Assembly: GCA_033296725.1 (NCBI GenBank)
Contig: MU857656.1
Coordinates: 1-64,000, forward strand
Origin: Corynascus novoguineensis
Taxonomy: Eukaryota; Ascomycota; Sordariomycetes; Sordariales; Chaetomiaceae
Direction: 5' to 3'
Length of the DNA: 64,000 nucleotides
Positions within the stretch are counted from its first letter, which is position 1. The number at the start of each line of letters is the position of its first letter. The notes beneath the pieces are model-generated. The model searched no databases. It was not told the origin of the DNA and was given only the letters and a program-made list of their open reading frames with translations. Shown piece after piece: positions 24,008-34,542 of the stretch. The translations under genes were made by a program, and so were the position numbers.

Positions 24008-25486
24008 TCAGGCCTCCTTGATAGCAAGCTTCTCCTTCATTTCCCTTTTGATCCTAGTGATCGTGCCGGAGCCTCCATAGACCAGTCCGGTGTATACCAT
24101 GGCCACGCTGGCGCCGGCATTGAGCACCTTTAAGGCCTGCTCACCGGTCGTGATTCCGCCGGTTGCAAAGATGACCTTGTGCGGGGGGAAGGCATCGTTG
24201 ACGCCGGGTGACTTGAGCGAGTAGCTGTCGAGCATCTTGCGGTATCGGCCGACCAGGTTGAGTGTGCGGTCGAACACGGCCGGCCCCGAAAAGCCGCCTT
24301 CCTCGACGAGCGCCTTCTGTTCCTCGCCAGTCAGCCTGACGCCCTGCTTAACCAGCCCGGTCCGCCGCTTTGTCGTGTTGCCCACGATGACGCCGTCCAC
24401 ACCACTCGTCCACACGGCCTGCACAACGCCCTCCATCTGGCTGTCGTCGTCCTCATCAGGCGAGACCTTGACCATGACCCTCGGCTTGACCTTCCGCTTT
24501 GTCTTTTGCGCCTCATCCACCACGGCACCCAGCAGCCGCGCGAGCGGTTCGGCCGCCTGCAGGTCCCTCAGCCCGGGCGTGTTGGGGCTGCTGACGTTGA
24601 CGACCAGCACATCGGCGTAGGGAGCCAGACGCTGGACGCAATAGACGTGATCGCGGATGACGGCGTCCATGTCGCGCTCGTCCGTCTTCTTGTTCTTGGC
24701 GATCTGCACGCACAGCAGCCGACCAGGCCGCAGGCTGCCCGCGGGCACGTCCTCGCCAAGCGCTCCGTCCAAGACCTCTTGCTCCGTCAACCCGCCGAGC
24801 GCGCGCGCAAACTTGCGCAAGCGCTCCCGCAGGCGCGCGGCCATGGCATCGGCGCCCCGCGAGTTGAGCCCGTACCGGTTGACCAGCCCGTCAATGGCGG
24901 GGATTCGGAAGACACGGGGGCGCGGGTTGCCCTCCTGCGGCAGCGGTGTGCACCCACCCACCTCGACCACGCCCGCGCCCAGCTCGAAGAGTGGGTCAGG
25001 GATCTCAGCGTCCTTGTCGAGCCCGGCCGAGATGCCGATGGGGTTGGCTAGCGTGGTGCCGAAGACGGTCACCGCGAGCGGGTTGTTTCCGTTTCCGGTG
25101 GCAGCGGGGCGGACATCCTCCTCGAGGGCGGATGGCCGCTCGCGCGGGTGCAGGCCAAGCGAGTAGAGAAACTTGAGGGCGGCGGTGCCGGCGTGGTGGG
25201 CGTCTTCGGCGTCGGGGAAGATGACGCGCAGCAGGCGGGGCACGAGCCATTGGTGGAACGAGGCGCGGGTATCGGTAACGTAGTAGTAGGCCACGCCGCC
25301 GGTGGTGGCGAGGATGCTGGCGACGAGAACATTGCGGGCGGTGGAGGAGGGGCCGCGCTTGCCCGGGGAAGCGGTCGTTGAGGCGGGACGTCGTGGGACA
25401 TAATTGTTGAGTCGTGGTTGGGAACGAGTAAACGGCCTGAGGGCGACAGCAAGAGAGCGCCGGGCTCCAGAGTGAAGGCCCGCCAT
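24008..25486 (-). CDS. Dihydroorotate dehydrogenase (quinone), mitochondrial
   Basis: A single-exon gene of 492 residues, starting at the ATG at 25486. The first about 60 residues are Arg/Ser/Pro-rich as in a mitochondrial presequence and are followed by one membrane helix (VLVASILATTGGVAYYY), the usual anchor of family-2 enzymes. The FMN barrel shows NPIGISAGLDKDAE, the VGGCTPLPQEGNPRPR substrate/FMN loop, LVVNVSSPNTPGL with the catalytic Ser of family 2, and IFATGGITTGEQA near the C-terminus. It oxidises dihydroorotate to orotate, the fourth step of pyrimidine synthesis, passing electrons to ubiquinone at the inner mitochondrial membrane. Intact. Confidence 0.95.
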   Translation of the reverse strand: MAGLHSGARRSLAVALRPFTRSQPRLNNYVPRRPASTTASPGKRGPSSTARNVLVASILATTGGVAYYYVTDTRASFHQWLVPRLLRVIFPDAEDAHHAGTAALKFLYSLGLHPRERPSALEEDVRPAATGNGNNPLAVTVFGTTLANPIGISAGLDKDAEIPDPLFELGAGVVEVGGCTPLPQEGNPRPRVFRIPAIDGLVNRYGLNSRGADAMAARLRERLRKFARALGGLTEQEVLDGALGEDVPAGSLRPGRLLCVQIAKNKKTDERDMDAVIRDHVYCVQRLAPYADVLVVNVSSPNTPGLRDLQAAEPLARLLGAVVDEAQKTKRKVKPRVMVKVSPDEDDDSQMEGVVQAVWTSGVDGVIVGNTTKRRTGLVKQGVRLTGEEQKALVEEGGFSGPAVFDRTLNLVGRYRKMLDSYSLKSPGVNDAFPPHKVIFATGGITTGEQALKVLNAGASVAMVYTGLVYGGSGTITRIKREMKEKLAIKEA

Positions 25487-25903
25487 TGTTGGGGACGAGA
25501 GCCGGGCGTGGCCAGCGCTCAATGGCTCGAGAACGAGTGACGGCCGAAACCGGTTGCTGTGTGATGTTGATATTTAAATTTTGGAACTTGAATTGGCGCA
25601 CCGAGCTTGGCTCGCTGCAGTGGCATGTGCCTCTAATTGGGACAGTGCTAATTGATCGCTAAAGGGGACGCGGCCACTGTGGGTCTCGTCCTTACAACTG
25701 CCCGGCTCCCCCACATTCAGTTATTAAGGTCGCCTGGGTGTATTGATTGTTAACTGGTTATTCACCGGTTTGCTCCCAAGAAACAGGATGGACAAAATGA
25801 TGTAAATTCGAAGCAGAACGCCGATCCATGCAAATCTCTATTGCGAAGTACTGGGTATTTTACCGGCGAGTTCATCCCCACCCAGAATTCTAAATGATTA
25901 ACT
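25487..25903. other. Intergenic region upstream of DHODH
   Basis: DHODH promoter side and the 3' end of the Mpv17-family gene. No other feature is seen. Confidence 0.5.
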
Positions 25904-26839
25904 CTATGCGGGCACCTTCTCCATCTCGGATCCTTCAATGCCCTCTCCGCGCGCGGCGATGCTGCGTTCTGCCAACCGGTTGAGGTAGCTCAAATATGTC
26001 TGCCATCCGACTGCGATTACCCCACCGAACACCGGCCGATACTCAAGCGGGAGGAATGCGAAGCTGAATGCTGTGACGGCGGGCCACAGCTTGCACGAGT
26101 TGAGGCAGCTCACGGGCACCGTCTTGGTGATACGCTCCCAGGTCTCGGGCAGCGTCGCGCCTGACAGCAGCGCCTGCATCCCGAAGAAATATGTGTTGAA
26201 GACCGGCGTGAAGCAGATTTGGTTGACGATGACTTTGGTGGCCAGTGACAGCATGCGCGACCGATAGTTAAAGCTCTCGGAGAGCCAAACGAACCTGCAA
26301 CGGAACCCCTCGTCAGCTTCGCCCGAACCATCGCGACGACGACAGCGACACATGAAACCAATATCTGCCTACCAGTTGTAGCTCGGAATTGACGATATCG
26401 AGCCGATCAATAGCGCGCGCACAGTTCTCGTTGGGTCGTAATCCCTTCCGCCCATGCTTTGCGCCGAGACTGCCTCCAGTCAGCATCCTCGGGCCTCCCC
26501 TCGATGAACGTAACCGGGGAGCAATAGTCAGGATGGACTGGGATTTGACGCACTGTCGGAGCATAGGTAGATGAACAACGAGGTGCACACCTGCGTCACG
26601 TACGGCCTCTTCCGCTGGGCGCGGGCGTACGCCTGAGCTGCCCTCGTCAACGGGCCAAGCCGCTGCCAGAAGTTGAGCGTGGGGACATTATTCGGCGTCG
26701 GAATCTGTTCCTGCACCCGCTCGACTTTGCCCGCCTTGACCGAATCCTTGTTGGTCGAGTGAAGCCGCCGCTGTCGCAGTTTTCGAAGGCCGTCGATCCG
26801 TCGCCGGAGCAGCGTCCGGCACGTGAAGCATACCGTCAT
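25904..26839 (-). CDS. Mpv17/PMP22-family membrane protein with a mitochondrial-type presequence
   Basis: Three exons (26839-26554, 26469-26373, 26294-25904) join in phase to 257 residues. The N-terminus is rich in Arg and lacks acidic residues (LLRRRIDGLRKLRQRRLHST), suggesting mitochondrial import. The family core is clear: YDPTRTVRALLIG, then LATKVIVNQICFTPVFNTYF, and the C-terminal signature NSCKLWPAVTAFSFAFLP with AVGWQTYLSYLNR. Members form small channel-like proteins of the inner mitochondrial or peroxisomal membrane; Sym1 and Mpv17 help metabolite balance and mtDNA upkeep. Exact function is not deducible. A second family member lies at 42376-43242. Confidence 0.88.
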
Positions 26840-27666
26840 GGTATTACCGTTGTGTTGCGGTTGCTACTTGGATCGGGTGAATGTCAGGCCAACCGATCCA
26901 AGGGATTCGTTCGGCTTTTTTTGAAGCGGAAGGTTTGGAGGTGATGCCCGGTGACTCGGCAGTGCCAGCGCAGGGTTTCAGGGCGGGACCAACCAACGAG
27001 CGGATTAGCGCAGTAATTTCAGGCACGCTTATCAACCACCGAATCCGCTGACATTCGGCACTTTGTGACACCGGCACGTGGCGCTCCTTGCAGTCAGGGC
27101 TGACAACACAAACCCGATGCAGCGGTTCGGATTCCATTGGGGCATGATCAGGCGTTCCAGAACAGCGCCTGACTCGAACACCAAACGCGCTGGGCCTGGT
27201 GATGCTCCTAGCAGAACCAGGGGTGCCGATCCAGGGGAACGAATTATGTAGGAAAATACTGTACAGTAACTACAGTAGCTAATCACCCAACGAAACACTG
27301 TAGTTACACCACTACCGGCTTACAATAGATGTCGGCGTTGCACGCGGGCCGCAATTCAACTTAAAAATCATCTTGTCAAGCGAAGGAATCGACACAGACC
27401 CTAAACAGCAATTATTTGCAATACGTTCAAGATTCAGTGGGGCACATCGCACCTCACGGAGTACCTACCCAGTCATAGCCGGCAACGCCTTGATTGAACC
27501 CACTGAAAAGGCATTGCAGATGTTGACACCTAGTCTCTGCCAACGCTATGATAACTGAATAGGCACGATAGGAGAGTTATGTTATAGAATGATCTTTGAC
27601 AAGAGGTAAACATCAATAAAGACGTCTATTAAAACACTCCTAGCCTAGGTTTGAATGCAATGTGCT
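26840..27666. other. Intergenic region with a small inverted repeat
   Basis: No gene. At 27266-27276 and 27297-27307 there is a perfect 11-bp inverted repeat (GTAACTACAGT and its complement) separated by 20 bases. The DNA from about 27240 to 27660 is AT-rich. Confidence 0.5.
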
Positions 27667-29366
27667 TCAAGGGCCAGAGGACTCAAAAGCCTTCGCTGCA
27701 ATCATATTTGCCTCTGCACTCTCTGACTCCTCAGCTGATGATGTCTCAATCTCATCTTTCCGTAGGTTCACCGGGCGCTCAGGAACCATAAACACCACCC
27801 AGGATGTGGTCGGAATGGTGATGCCAAACATGACAAACGCAATGATGAGGTTGACCATGGGCGACACGGCGGATGCACCAATACCGAACGCGATGCTAGA
27901 GCCGACAGACTCGAACGTTCGGACAAGACCGACAGCTAGCGTCAAAGTCTCAATGTCGTCGAAGAAGGCGCCAACGATCCAGTAAACAAACATGTAATGG
28001 GACTCGTTTAGGAACCTGATACGATCAGCACCACCATACACGGGAGATACATGAGGAGCAGCATACCTCAAGATAACCATAGAGGCAAAACCGCGGCCGA
28101 AGCCTGGATTTTCCCAGTCCAGCGTGACCCTAGGGTTTGAATCACCGTAGAGTTTCTCATTGGATACCTGCCAGCCAAAGCATCCCAGCATACCAACGAC
28201 GAAAAAAAACCAGCACACTTTGGCCAGCGTCGGGCGCCTAAAATACTTGAGGTCATAGAACCAACCCCAGAAAATGTTGGCAAAGGTTGCAGAAATGCCG
28301 GACACCAAAGAACCAAGAGTTCGAGCCCGCACAGAGAAGCTATCGACGTTAGCGTTACCAGATTTTGAAAACCAGAATACGTCGGTGGCACATACTACTT
28401 CGTCATGTAAATACCGAGATATGTTCCATTCCACTGAAAGCCCACTAAAATGGGCACAAGCAGGAACATTTGCTTCCGCTTCAGTAATTTCCACGTCTTG
28501 CGCAGCTCCTCCTTGAACGTCGTGTTCTTGGCCACGACGCGGCCACGCGTACCGTCGCTGTGAATCACCTTCTCCGGCGGCGAGACCAGAAAAGCGAGCG
28601 GCAGTCCGAGACACTGCAGCGCAATCAAGACAAGGTACGTTGTGTATCCCACCTTTCCTCGTTCGCTCGAGTGGACATTCATGGACAACTGGATGGACGA
28701 ACCGATGAGTTGACCAAGCTCACGGAGACCGAGCCAGATTCCGGCTAGGTAGACGTTAGCTTTTCTCCCTCGTGTGTCTGTGGGCAAGCTAGAACAAGCC
28801 TTACCAAACTTGCCGCGGTCTTTGATGTTTCCATACCCGAGAGCAATGGCACCTTCAGACGCCCACAGGGCAGACGCGGCAATCCCGCATGTCGCGCCCC
28901 CGAAGAGGACAAACCACTCTGTGCCGTACCGGTTATTGACGTACAGCGACGCCGAGTATGGCGCATATCCCAGGGTGCCAATAATGAGCACCTTCTTGAC
29001 GCCTATTCTGTTGGCTACGATGCCGAAGAAAGTGCAGCCAAAGACCATCAAGCTGTGATTTTCAGTCAGCCCAGCCCGGCCCTCTCCTTAGAGTCGCGAA
29101 AGGGAAGAATCTCACCCAAATGTGAGCGCGTTCGACCCATTCACCAAGTACGGCTCTTGTTGGCCGCCCGCGCCCGTGTTATTCAGCGCATTCCAGATGC
29201 CCGGCTGGGTAAACGAGATGAAGCCGACAATAATGACATTGAACAACGGGCTCCGATACCACCGCGTAAGCCGAGATGCAGGTTTCGTCTGCTCTTCTGT
29301 GACCCCCGCTGCCTCGATGGCGTTGTTGGCATCGTCAATCCTCTTTTCTTCTTCGGTTGAGGACAT
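27667..29366 (-). CDS. MFS transporter, UNC93-like
   Basis: Four exons (29366-29116, 29052-28805, 28744-28399, 28339-27667) join in phase to 505 residues. A hydrophilic N-terminal tail of about 40 residues precedes some ten to twelve membrane helices. Typical features of the fungal UNC93-like branch are FISFTQPGIWNALNNTGAGG in the first helix, GNIKDRGKF before a splice site, GIWLGLRELGQLIGSS, and FSVRARTLGSL followed by FANIFWGWFYDLKYF. Substrates of fungal members are largely unknown, with ion or small-molecule transport at a membrane assumed. Splice sites are ordinary (GTGAGA, GTAAGG, GTAGTA donors; CTAAC branch sites in two introns). Intact. Confidence 0.9.
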
Positions 29367-30455
29367 CTTTCTCGTCGGCGCACTTGGTGAACAGTCGAAC
29401 GGGGCGGGGCTGCGTCGAGGTTATTCTCTTTCTCTTGAACTCCGGGACCTCCAACCTTATTATGCCTTATAATTCACACGCCTCATCGCTTTGTCTGACC
29501 GTAGCCCCGGACGTTTTGGTCACCGGCTGCCCGGTATCAACCTCCCGGGGGGTCGGCTAACCCGACCCACCGACCGGACCCCGTATCACCAAACGCCATG
29601 GGCCGATGTGGGGAACCCCGGATACGATTGGTACAGCGGCAGATGTCGTGATGCGCTATCGAGATGGTGAGATGCAGACACCTCCTGACATGCGATGGAC
29701 TTGCCCTACCGGTGATAGTATGTGCACGAGTAGTCCATCAAAGCGGAGAGCAGATTCGTTCCGCCAGAGTCGAAACTTCGGTCTCATATCCAAGTTTAGT
29801 AACAGCTGCCGGTGGCCTACCATGTTTTGAAGAAAATGTGAGAGTGGGCGTGATGGCAGGGTTGGGTTTGCACCATCGATAAGATCACAGAACGTGGATA
29901 TTTTGGCAGACAAGTACCAAGTACGAGAGCGTGCTAATGTGAGGAAACCAAAGCGGAACCCCATTAACTGGTATTGCGGGCATCTTCTGAAACTTACGTG
30001 GCCAAAATCATTTTCCCAGGTTTACACGAGAGAGGAGTTGCGGTCGTGGCTTGAAAATCCCAAGCGCAAGTTTGCGCCCTGTCCTGTAGCGTCTTATTGC
30101 CGATGTCGTGACCTGGTTCGGCCACTTGTTAGATCGTAGGTGTTAAAAGAACCCATTTGAACTGGCATATTGGCACCAGCCATCGCCAGTTCAACCAGGA
30201 TGTACGGATACAAACCAAACAATCAATGCCTTCAGTCAACCTTTTAGGTCGCCGCCGACTTTGTGAAATCACTAGGCATCTGATGGAAGACCAACAGCCA
30301 TCTCACGGGTTTTTTTTTTCACAAAATAAAAGATTTTCAGTAGTTAGCGGAGACAATTAATTCAATGCTGTAGCAGGTGTAGTTCGTTGCTCCTTCCTGG
30401 GAAAAATCTTCTCTTGGTTCCCACAGGATAATTATATCCTTCCCAAGAGCTCCTG
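29367..30455. other. Intergenic region, no supported gene
   Basis: Only short frames without family features. An imperfect GGGTCGG/CCGACCC palindrome lies near 29550-29572 upstream of the transporter. Confidence 0.45.
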
Positions 30456-31377
30456 ATCAAACAGTGACCTGCAGCATCCTGATTTTTTCGTGGCTCACTC
30501 CGCCCGTAAAAACACCGTTAGATCCAACAGTGCCATCCGGAATCTTGTCAGCTGTACGCAGCACCTCAAGTTTGCTCTCTCTCAGTCTCGGAGTATGCTC
30601 TCGGATCAGGTTCGCGTCGAGCGCCAAACGTTGGTTGACCTGCTCACATCAGCACAACAGTGCAATAGCCCAAATGAAAGTCAAGCACCAAGACACAATA
30701 AAACTTACCACCCAATCTCCAGGCAGCAATAGCGAAGCCTTTGGTTCGAAAACAGAATACAACGCCTGTTCGGCCACATCCCGTGATAGGAGAGCGGGTC
30801 CACTATAATCCCATAGGCTCACAGGTCCCTCGCCAAACAGTTGAAGATACTTCTGCCCCCGTTCAACCAGCCTCTTCCGCACAGCAGACTGCTTGTTCTC
30901 TCCCAGAAATGTAAGTGGGATTACCGGCAGCTCTGTAGAAGCCTAGAGCTTTCTCTCTCCGCTGAATTCGGGGTATACCCGACATTCTCGTGGCGGTGGT
31001 GTGACCCAATGAACCGCCACCTTTCAATCCAGATCAATGGCCTGCCTGTGCCAGCCTTTGTCCGTCTCCATTTCAATAGAGCTGACAAAGCCGCACTCTT
31101 TATACACCATCCCTAGCACACTAGTGGGTTGTTGCACGTAGGCGGGCGTTCCCGGTGAGAAGAGGGTCTACAGGACGGGGAAGGGAATATGCCACTCTGG
31201 AGGCAGCGCTCGCTCTCCGTGAAAGTGTGCTCGAAATGATTTCGTATAAAGGAGACCAGACTTTTGAGCACGTCCGATAGCCCAGAGCTCCATATTATGA
31301 AGTCTTAGATGGCTTACATCAATTTTCTCGCTAGATCCCACAACACTTCTCGTATTTTGTTCTCTGTCACAGTACAT
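30456..31377 (-). pseudogene. Remnant of a DUF7025-type (AAA-ATPase-associated) gene
   Basis: One minus-strand frame keeps coding character over about 900 bases. Across three stop codons it reads PVL*TLFSPGTPAYV, a central EFSGERKL*ASTELPVIPL, then VRKRLVERGQKYLQL and LWDYSGPALLSRD. A 69-bp intron (30708-30640, GTAAGT..CAG) joins in phase to a last exon ending at a TGA (30458-30456). The order 'LWxLFxPGT ... GxRxIxSLxVxPL ... LIxRGxxF ... YxG' is the DUF7025 domain that precedes an AAA+ ATPase in fungal proteins. Stops are TAG at 31170-31168 (Trp position), TGA at 31026-31024 and TAG at 30945-30943. No ATPase domain follows. Family assignment is by motif memory, so moderately sure. Confidence 0.55.
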
Positions 31378-32386
31378 CTCAATAGGATTAACTAAGTAGT
31401 TGAAATTGATAAAGATTCTTCCTTGAGACTGGCAGCGGTGTACTTACAAGCAGGATCTATCATCTTAAATACGTGAAAGTTAATGAAGAATACAAAGGAT
31501 TTTTATGGCTAGTTATAGATCAGTGAAGTGTTCACCTTGTGCTACACCTAATCAATGCTCCCATTGAACATATAGGCCCACCTCCACCTTAAGTTTATAC
31601 GGTGCCTCACCGGGGAAGTTTTTTACGTTTACCTACCGGTAAGTAAGTACCTTTGCAAGCTAGCAGTTCATCATATCAACTCCACTGACACTTTTGTGTT
31701 GAAGTTTTTTACTGTTTTTGACCTGGCCTGGCATGGCCCCGAATGGACGAGGCCACGCGCCAGCGTTACGTTTGCAGTGTGGCACATGTCTGCCATGAGC
31801 TGGCGGAATGAAAAGCGCAACGTCAACTGCGGAGTCGACGGTTAGCAGTTGTTGGAGGTTTACTTGTCAAAGGCAAGTCCACCGACACGCTCGATCGTCG
31901 ACAACTTCTATGGAACTCCCTTCAATTGCCCATCGATATGTCATCCTTCGTTCTCTATCACTGCGATCTGGGTCTTAGGAACATTCCAGTTGAGTTCGCT
32001 AAGGACTCAATAGGGATCATTGACTGGAAAGTGGCGGGCTAATTATGTCCTAAGAGAATGGCTCAAACCCAAATTTAACTTGTCCTCTGGGATGGATTTC
32101 CGATCGGGGTGGATTCCAACCGACTAGATCGGCGTCGTCTGGCTTCTCGAAGACTGGCTAATTTGGGTTTACAGATACCGTTGATGCCGAGCTGAAGTTT
32201 CACGTTGAGTGAGTGGGAAGTGGGTGCGTCATTGGCTCGTTGCTGCCTTAGGTTAGCAGGTTAGTTAGGGACAGTTGATGGTTACCGAGTTGGGACTGCC
32301 AAGATTTGAGTCCCAATAGCCCTCAAATCTCAACCCAAAACAACTCGAACGGACAGTTTCGTCTCAACGACAGGTGTGCTTCAGCG
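31378..32386. other. Intergenic region, AT-rich in its first part
   Basis: No gene is supported. From about 31380 to 31720 the DNA is AT-rich. The part close to 32387 should contain the HRI1 promoter. Confidence 0.5.
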
Positions 32387-33200
32387 ATGGGTGATATCTC
32401 GGTCAGGGAATATATCCGCTGGCTGCCGGCGGACCCTAGCGAGCCCACCTCAACCATTGTGTTGACAACGCCAAAACGCCTCTTTGTCGACCTCCGTGTT
32501 CTGAAGCCTACGGTGCAGAAACATGGTGATGATGCAGGCGGTGGTGAGTGAGCCTGCGGGGTCCTTCTCACGGCAATAGTGAGGTTCAATTCGCTAACTC
32601 CCGTGGGACCAAGACGTCACCCTTCCGCTATCCCGGTTAGACTGGGCTATCGCGGGCACCTCCTCGTCGGCTCTGGTTCCTTCGCGAGGGGACCCGAGTC
32701 AGCAGATCAGGCATGGGAAATGGGCGCACTGGATCAACTCGCGCAGACCAGACTGCGACCAGATCGTCGACGAGGGCGACATGTTTGACGTTCCGTCGGA
32801 CCCCAGTTTGACGTTGGAAACGGGCCGTATGCTGAACCCGGCCACCGGCGTGGAAACCGACTATGAAGAGGTGTGGCGGTCCGAGCCCATCGAAGATGTG
32901 TTTGAAGGGGGCCTTACCTGCCTCGCACTGCGCATGGAAAATGATACCGAGGCTGGCAAGGTCAGGCGAGGGTTGCTCGTGCGACTGGGGCAGTACTGCC
33001 AGGCGTTTGCGCGCGACGGCGACAGCATCACAGTCGAGAGGCTGAAGTGGGATGCTGAGCAGCAGCGATGGGTTACTCAAGTCCGAATCGGAGACCAGCC
33101 GCTGCCGACAGAGGTCGCGACCTACTTCGCGCACGAGACAACGCTCGATGACGAGGTGAAAGTAGGCGACACTGTTTGGAAAGTGGTCGAGAAGGCGTAG
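32387..33200 (+). CDS. HRI1 family protein
   Basis: Two exons, 32387-32543 and 32614-33200, joined in phase over a 70-bp intron (donor GTGAGT, acceptor AAG) give 247 residues, close to the usual HRI1 length. The start at MGDISVREYIRW matches the family N-terminus; an upstream in-frame extension is possible but has no Met. Other hallmarks are RLFVDLRVLKP, LPLSRLDWAIAGTSSS, GKWAHWINSR, DEGDMF and LNPATGVETDYEEVWR. HRI1 is a small cytosolic two-domain beta-barrel protein whose yeast copy interacts with Hrr25 kinase and has been linked to secretion; its biochemical role is unknown. Confidence 0.9.
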
Positions 33201-33449
33201 CCTGTGGGTGGCTGCATCCGCCTTCTGAGTTGGCAGTAGCCCTCAGTGCCTAGTAAAGCAACAAACAAGATGGAAACATTTCAAAGAGTCGCGGCTAGTT
33301 GGTCTCTTCGTATGTACGCTGTGAATCCTGGCTGTGAATTGAAGCACAAGAAACCGCTTCTTAGGTTCATCAGGCTCCCAGATATCCAACTTCTCAGACA
33401 CAGTCCGCTCGCATTTTCTCTCATCTTCGGGCGAAACCAAAAAAAATTG

Positions 33450-34400
33450 TCATCATGCTAACTCTCGGTTATGCCAACCTCTTGTTGTACCACTATCCGC
33501 AATACGCCTGCCATGTGCCCGGCTCCCGCCAGAGAAAGGGCCATCCTGCCCAGCCCAACCAGCCACCCCTCCGCTACGGTCACTACTCCGATCATCTTCC
33601 CCTCTTCTGGGTCCGGAATCAAGGGAAACGGGGCGATTTTGGCCCAGACTGCTAAGCCACCCCTTACACTTCATTCTCTGATACCGAGCTCCATCATCTC
33701 AGTATCACCTCCTTTACAGACGACGAAGCCCTATCCTTCTTCAACATGCACACCGCCCAGATGTTCTCGGTCGGCGAGTTTCGCTTCCTCGGCTGGAGCC
33801 TCTCCGCCGCTTGCTCTAACCCGGCCACAACTGCCACCCCAAGCGACCCCGAACGCGCCCGGGTCTCCCTCGGAGACCCTGCATACTCTGTTCCTGCAGT
33901 TTTTTTTGGCGTCGTGTCCTTCCGGCCGCCGGGAAGATCTAGATTGGAGAGAAAGCGAGAGACTTCGTCCGTATTGCGAGTGATTCTTTCGAATTGTTCA
34001 TTTTTTCTTCCGTCTCTGCGCCGTTCTCTGTAGATGGTGATCGTGACGAAAGGGTGGGCGACATCCTGGTTTGGGGGCGGCCCTGAGGATAGACTTCGCG
34101 AGGCGCACAGCGCCGTCCAGCAGCGCTGTGCTCCTGTCCACGGCGCCCGTGTTAGAAGGGTTGTTGGCCGGTGGGATCTGGGACGTCGATGGATTTTTGA
34201 GGGGAGTGGTTGTTGTCCAAGTGGACGAAGGGATGATATTATCAAGGAAGGTCATGCCCTCCTGCGTGGAGAGGCAACGAGGCAGGGAGTGGAGGCACAA
34301 GGAGGGCTGTGAGTATTACCTCGCAGCGAAGGAGTTCTGGAAGGCGCCGGTAAGTGCTACAAGATCAGGTACTGTGGACGAACGTGCCAAAGGGTAGATT
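33450..34400 (+). other. Coding-looking region, gene not resolved
   Basis: On the plus strand a frame around 33653-33900 reads like protein (YTSFSDTELHHLSIT, EALSFFNMHTAQMFSVGEF) after an in-frame TAA near 33654. It degenerates before 34030. A second frame at about 34071-34397 reads LLSTAPVLEGLLAGGIWDVD and ends with a Cys/His-containing stretch (ERQRGREWRHKEGC) slightly like the end of a MYND finger. I could not join these with canonical splice sites in phase. It may be a decayed gene or one with introns I have missed. No function is suggested. Confidence 0.25.
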
Positions 34401-34542
34401 GCAAACGCCACGAGGAGAAGTGTGCTGCTCAACAGTAACGTCTTCCGTACTAGAGGGTCGGCAAATGATTTTTGGTGTGAAATATATGTAACTGCAGCAT
34501 TCAATTAACAATTAGTTATGGCATTGTTACAGTTACAGACAA

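Noticed and set aside
24237..25381. Long open frames on the plus strand opposite DHODH
   Set aside because: They are antisense shadows of a GC-rich coding exon; their composition is Arg/Pro/Ser/Gly-rich and no domain is visible.
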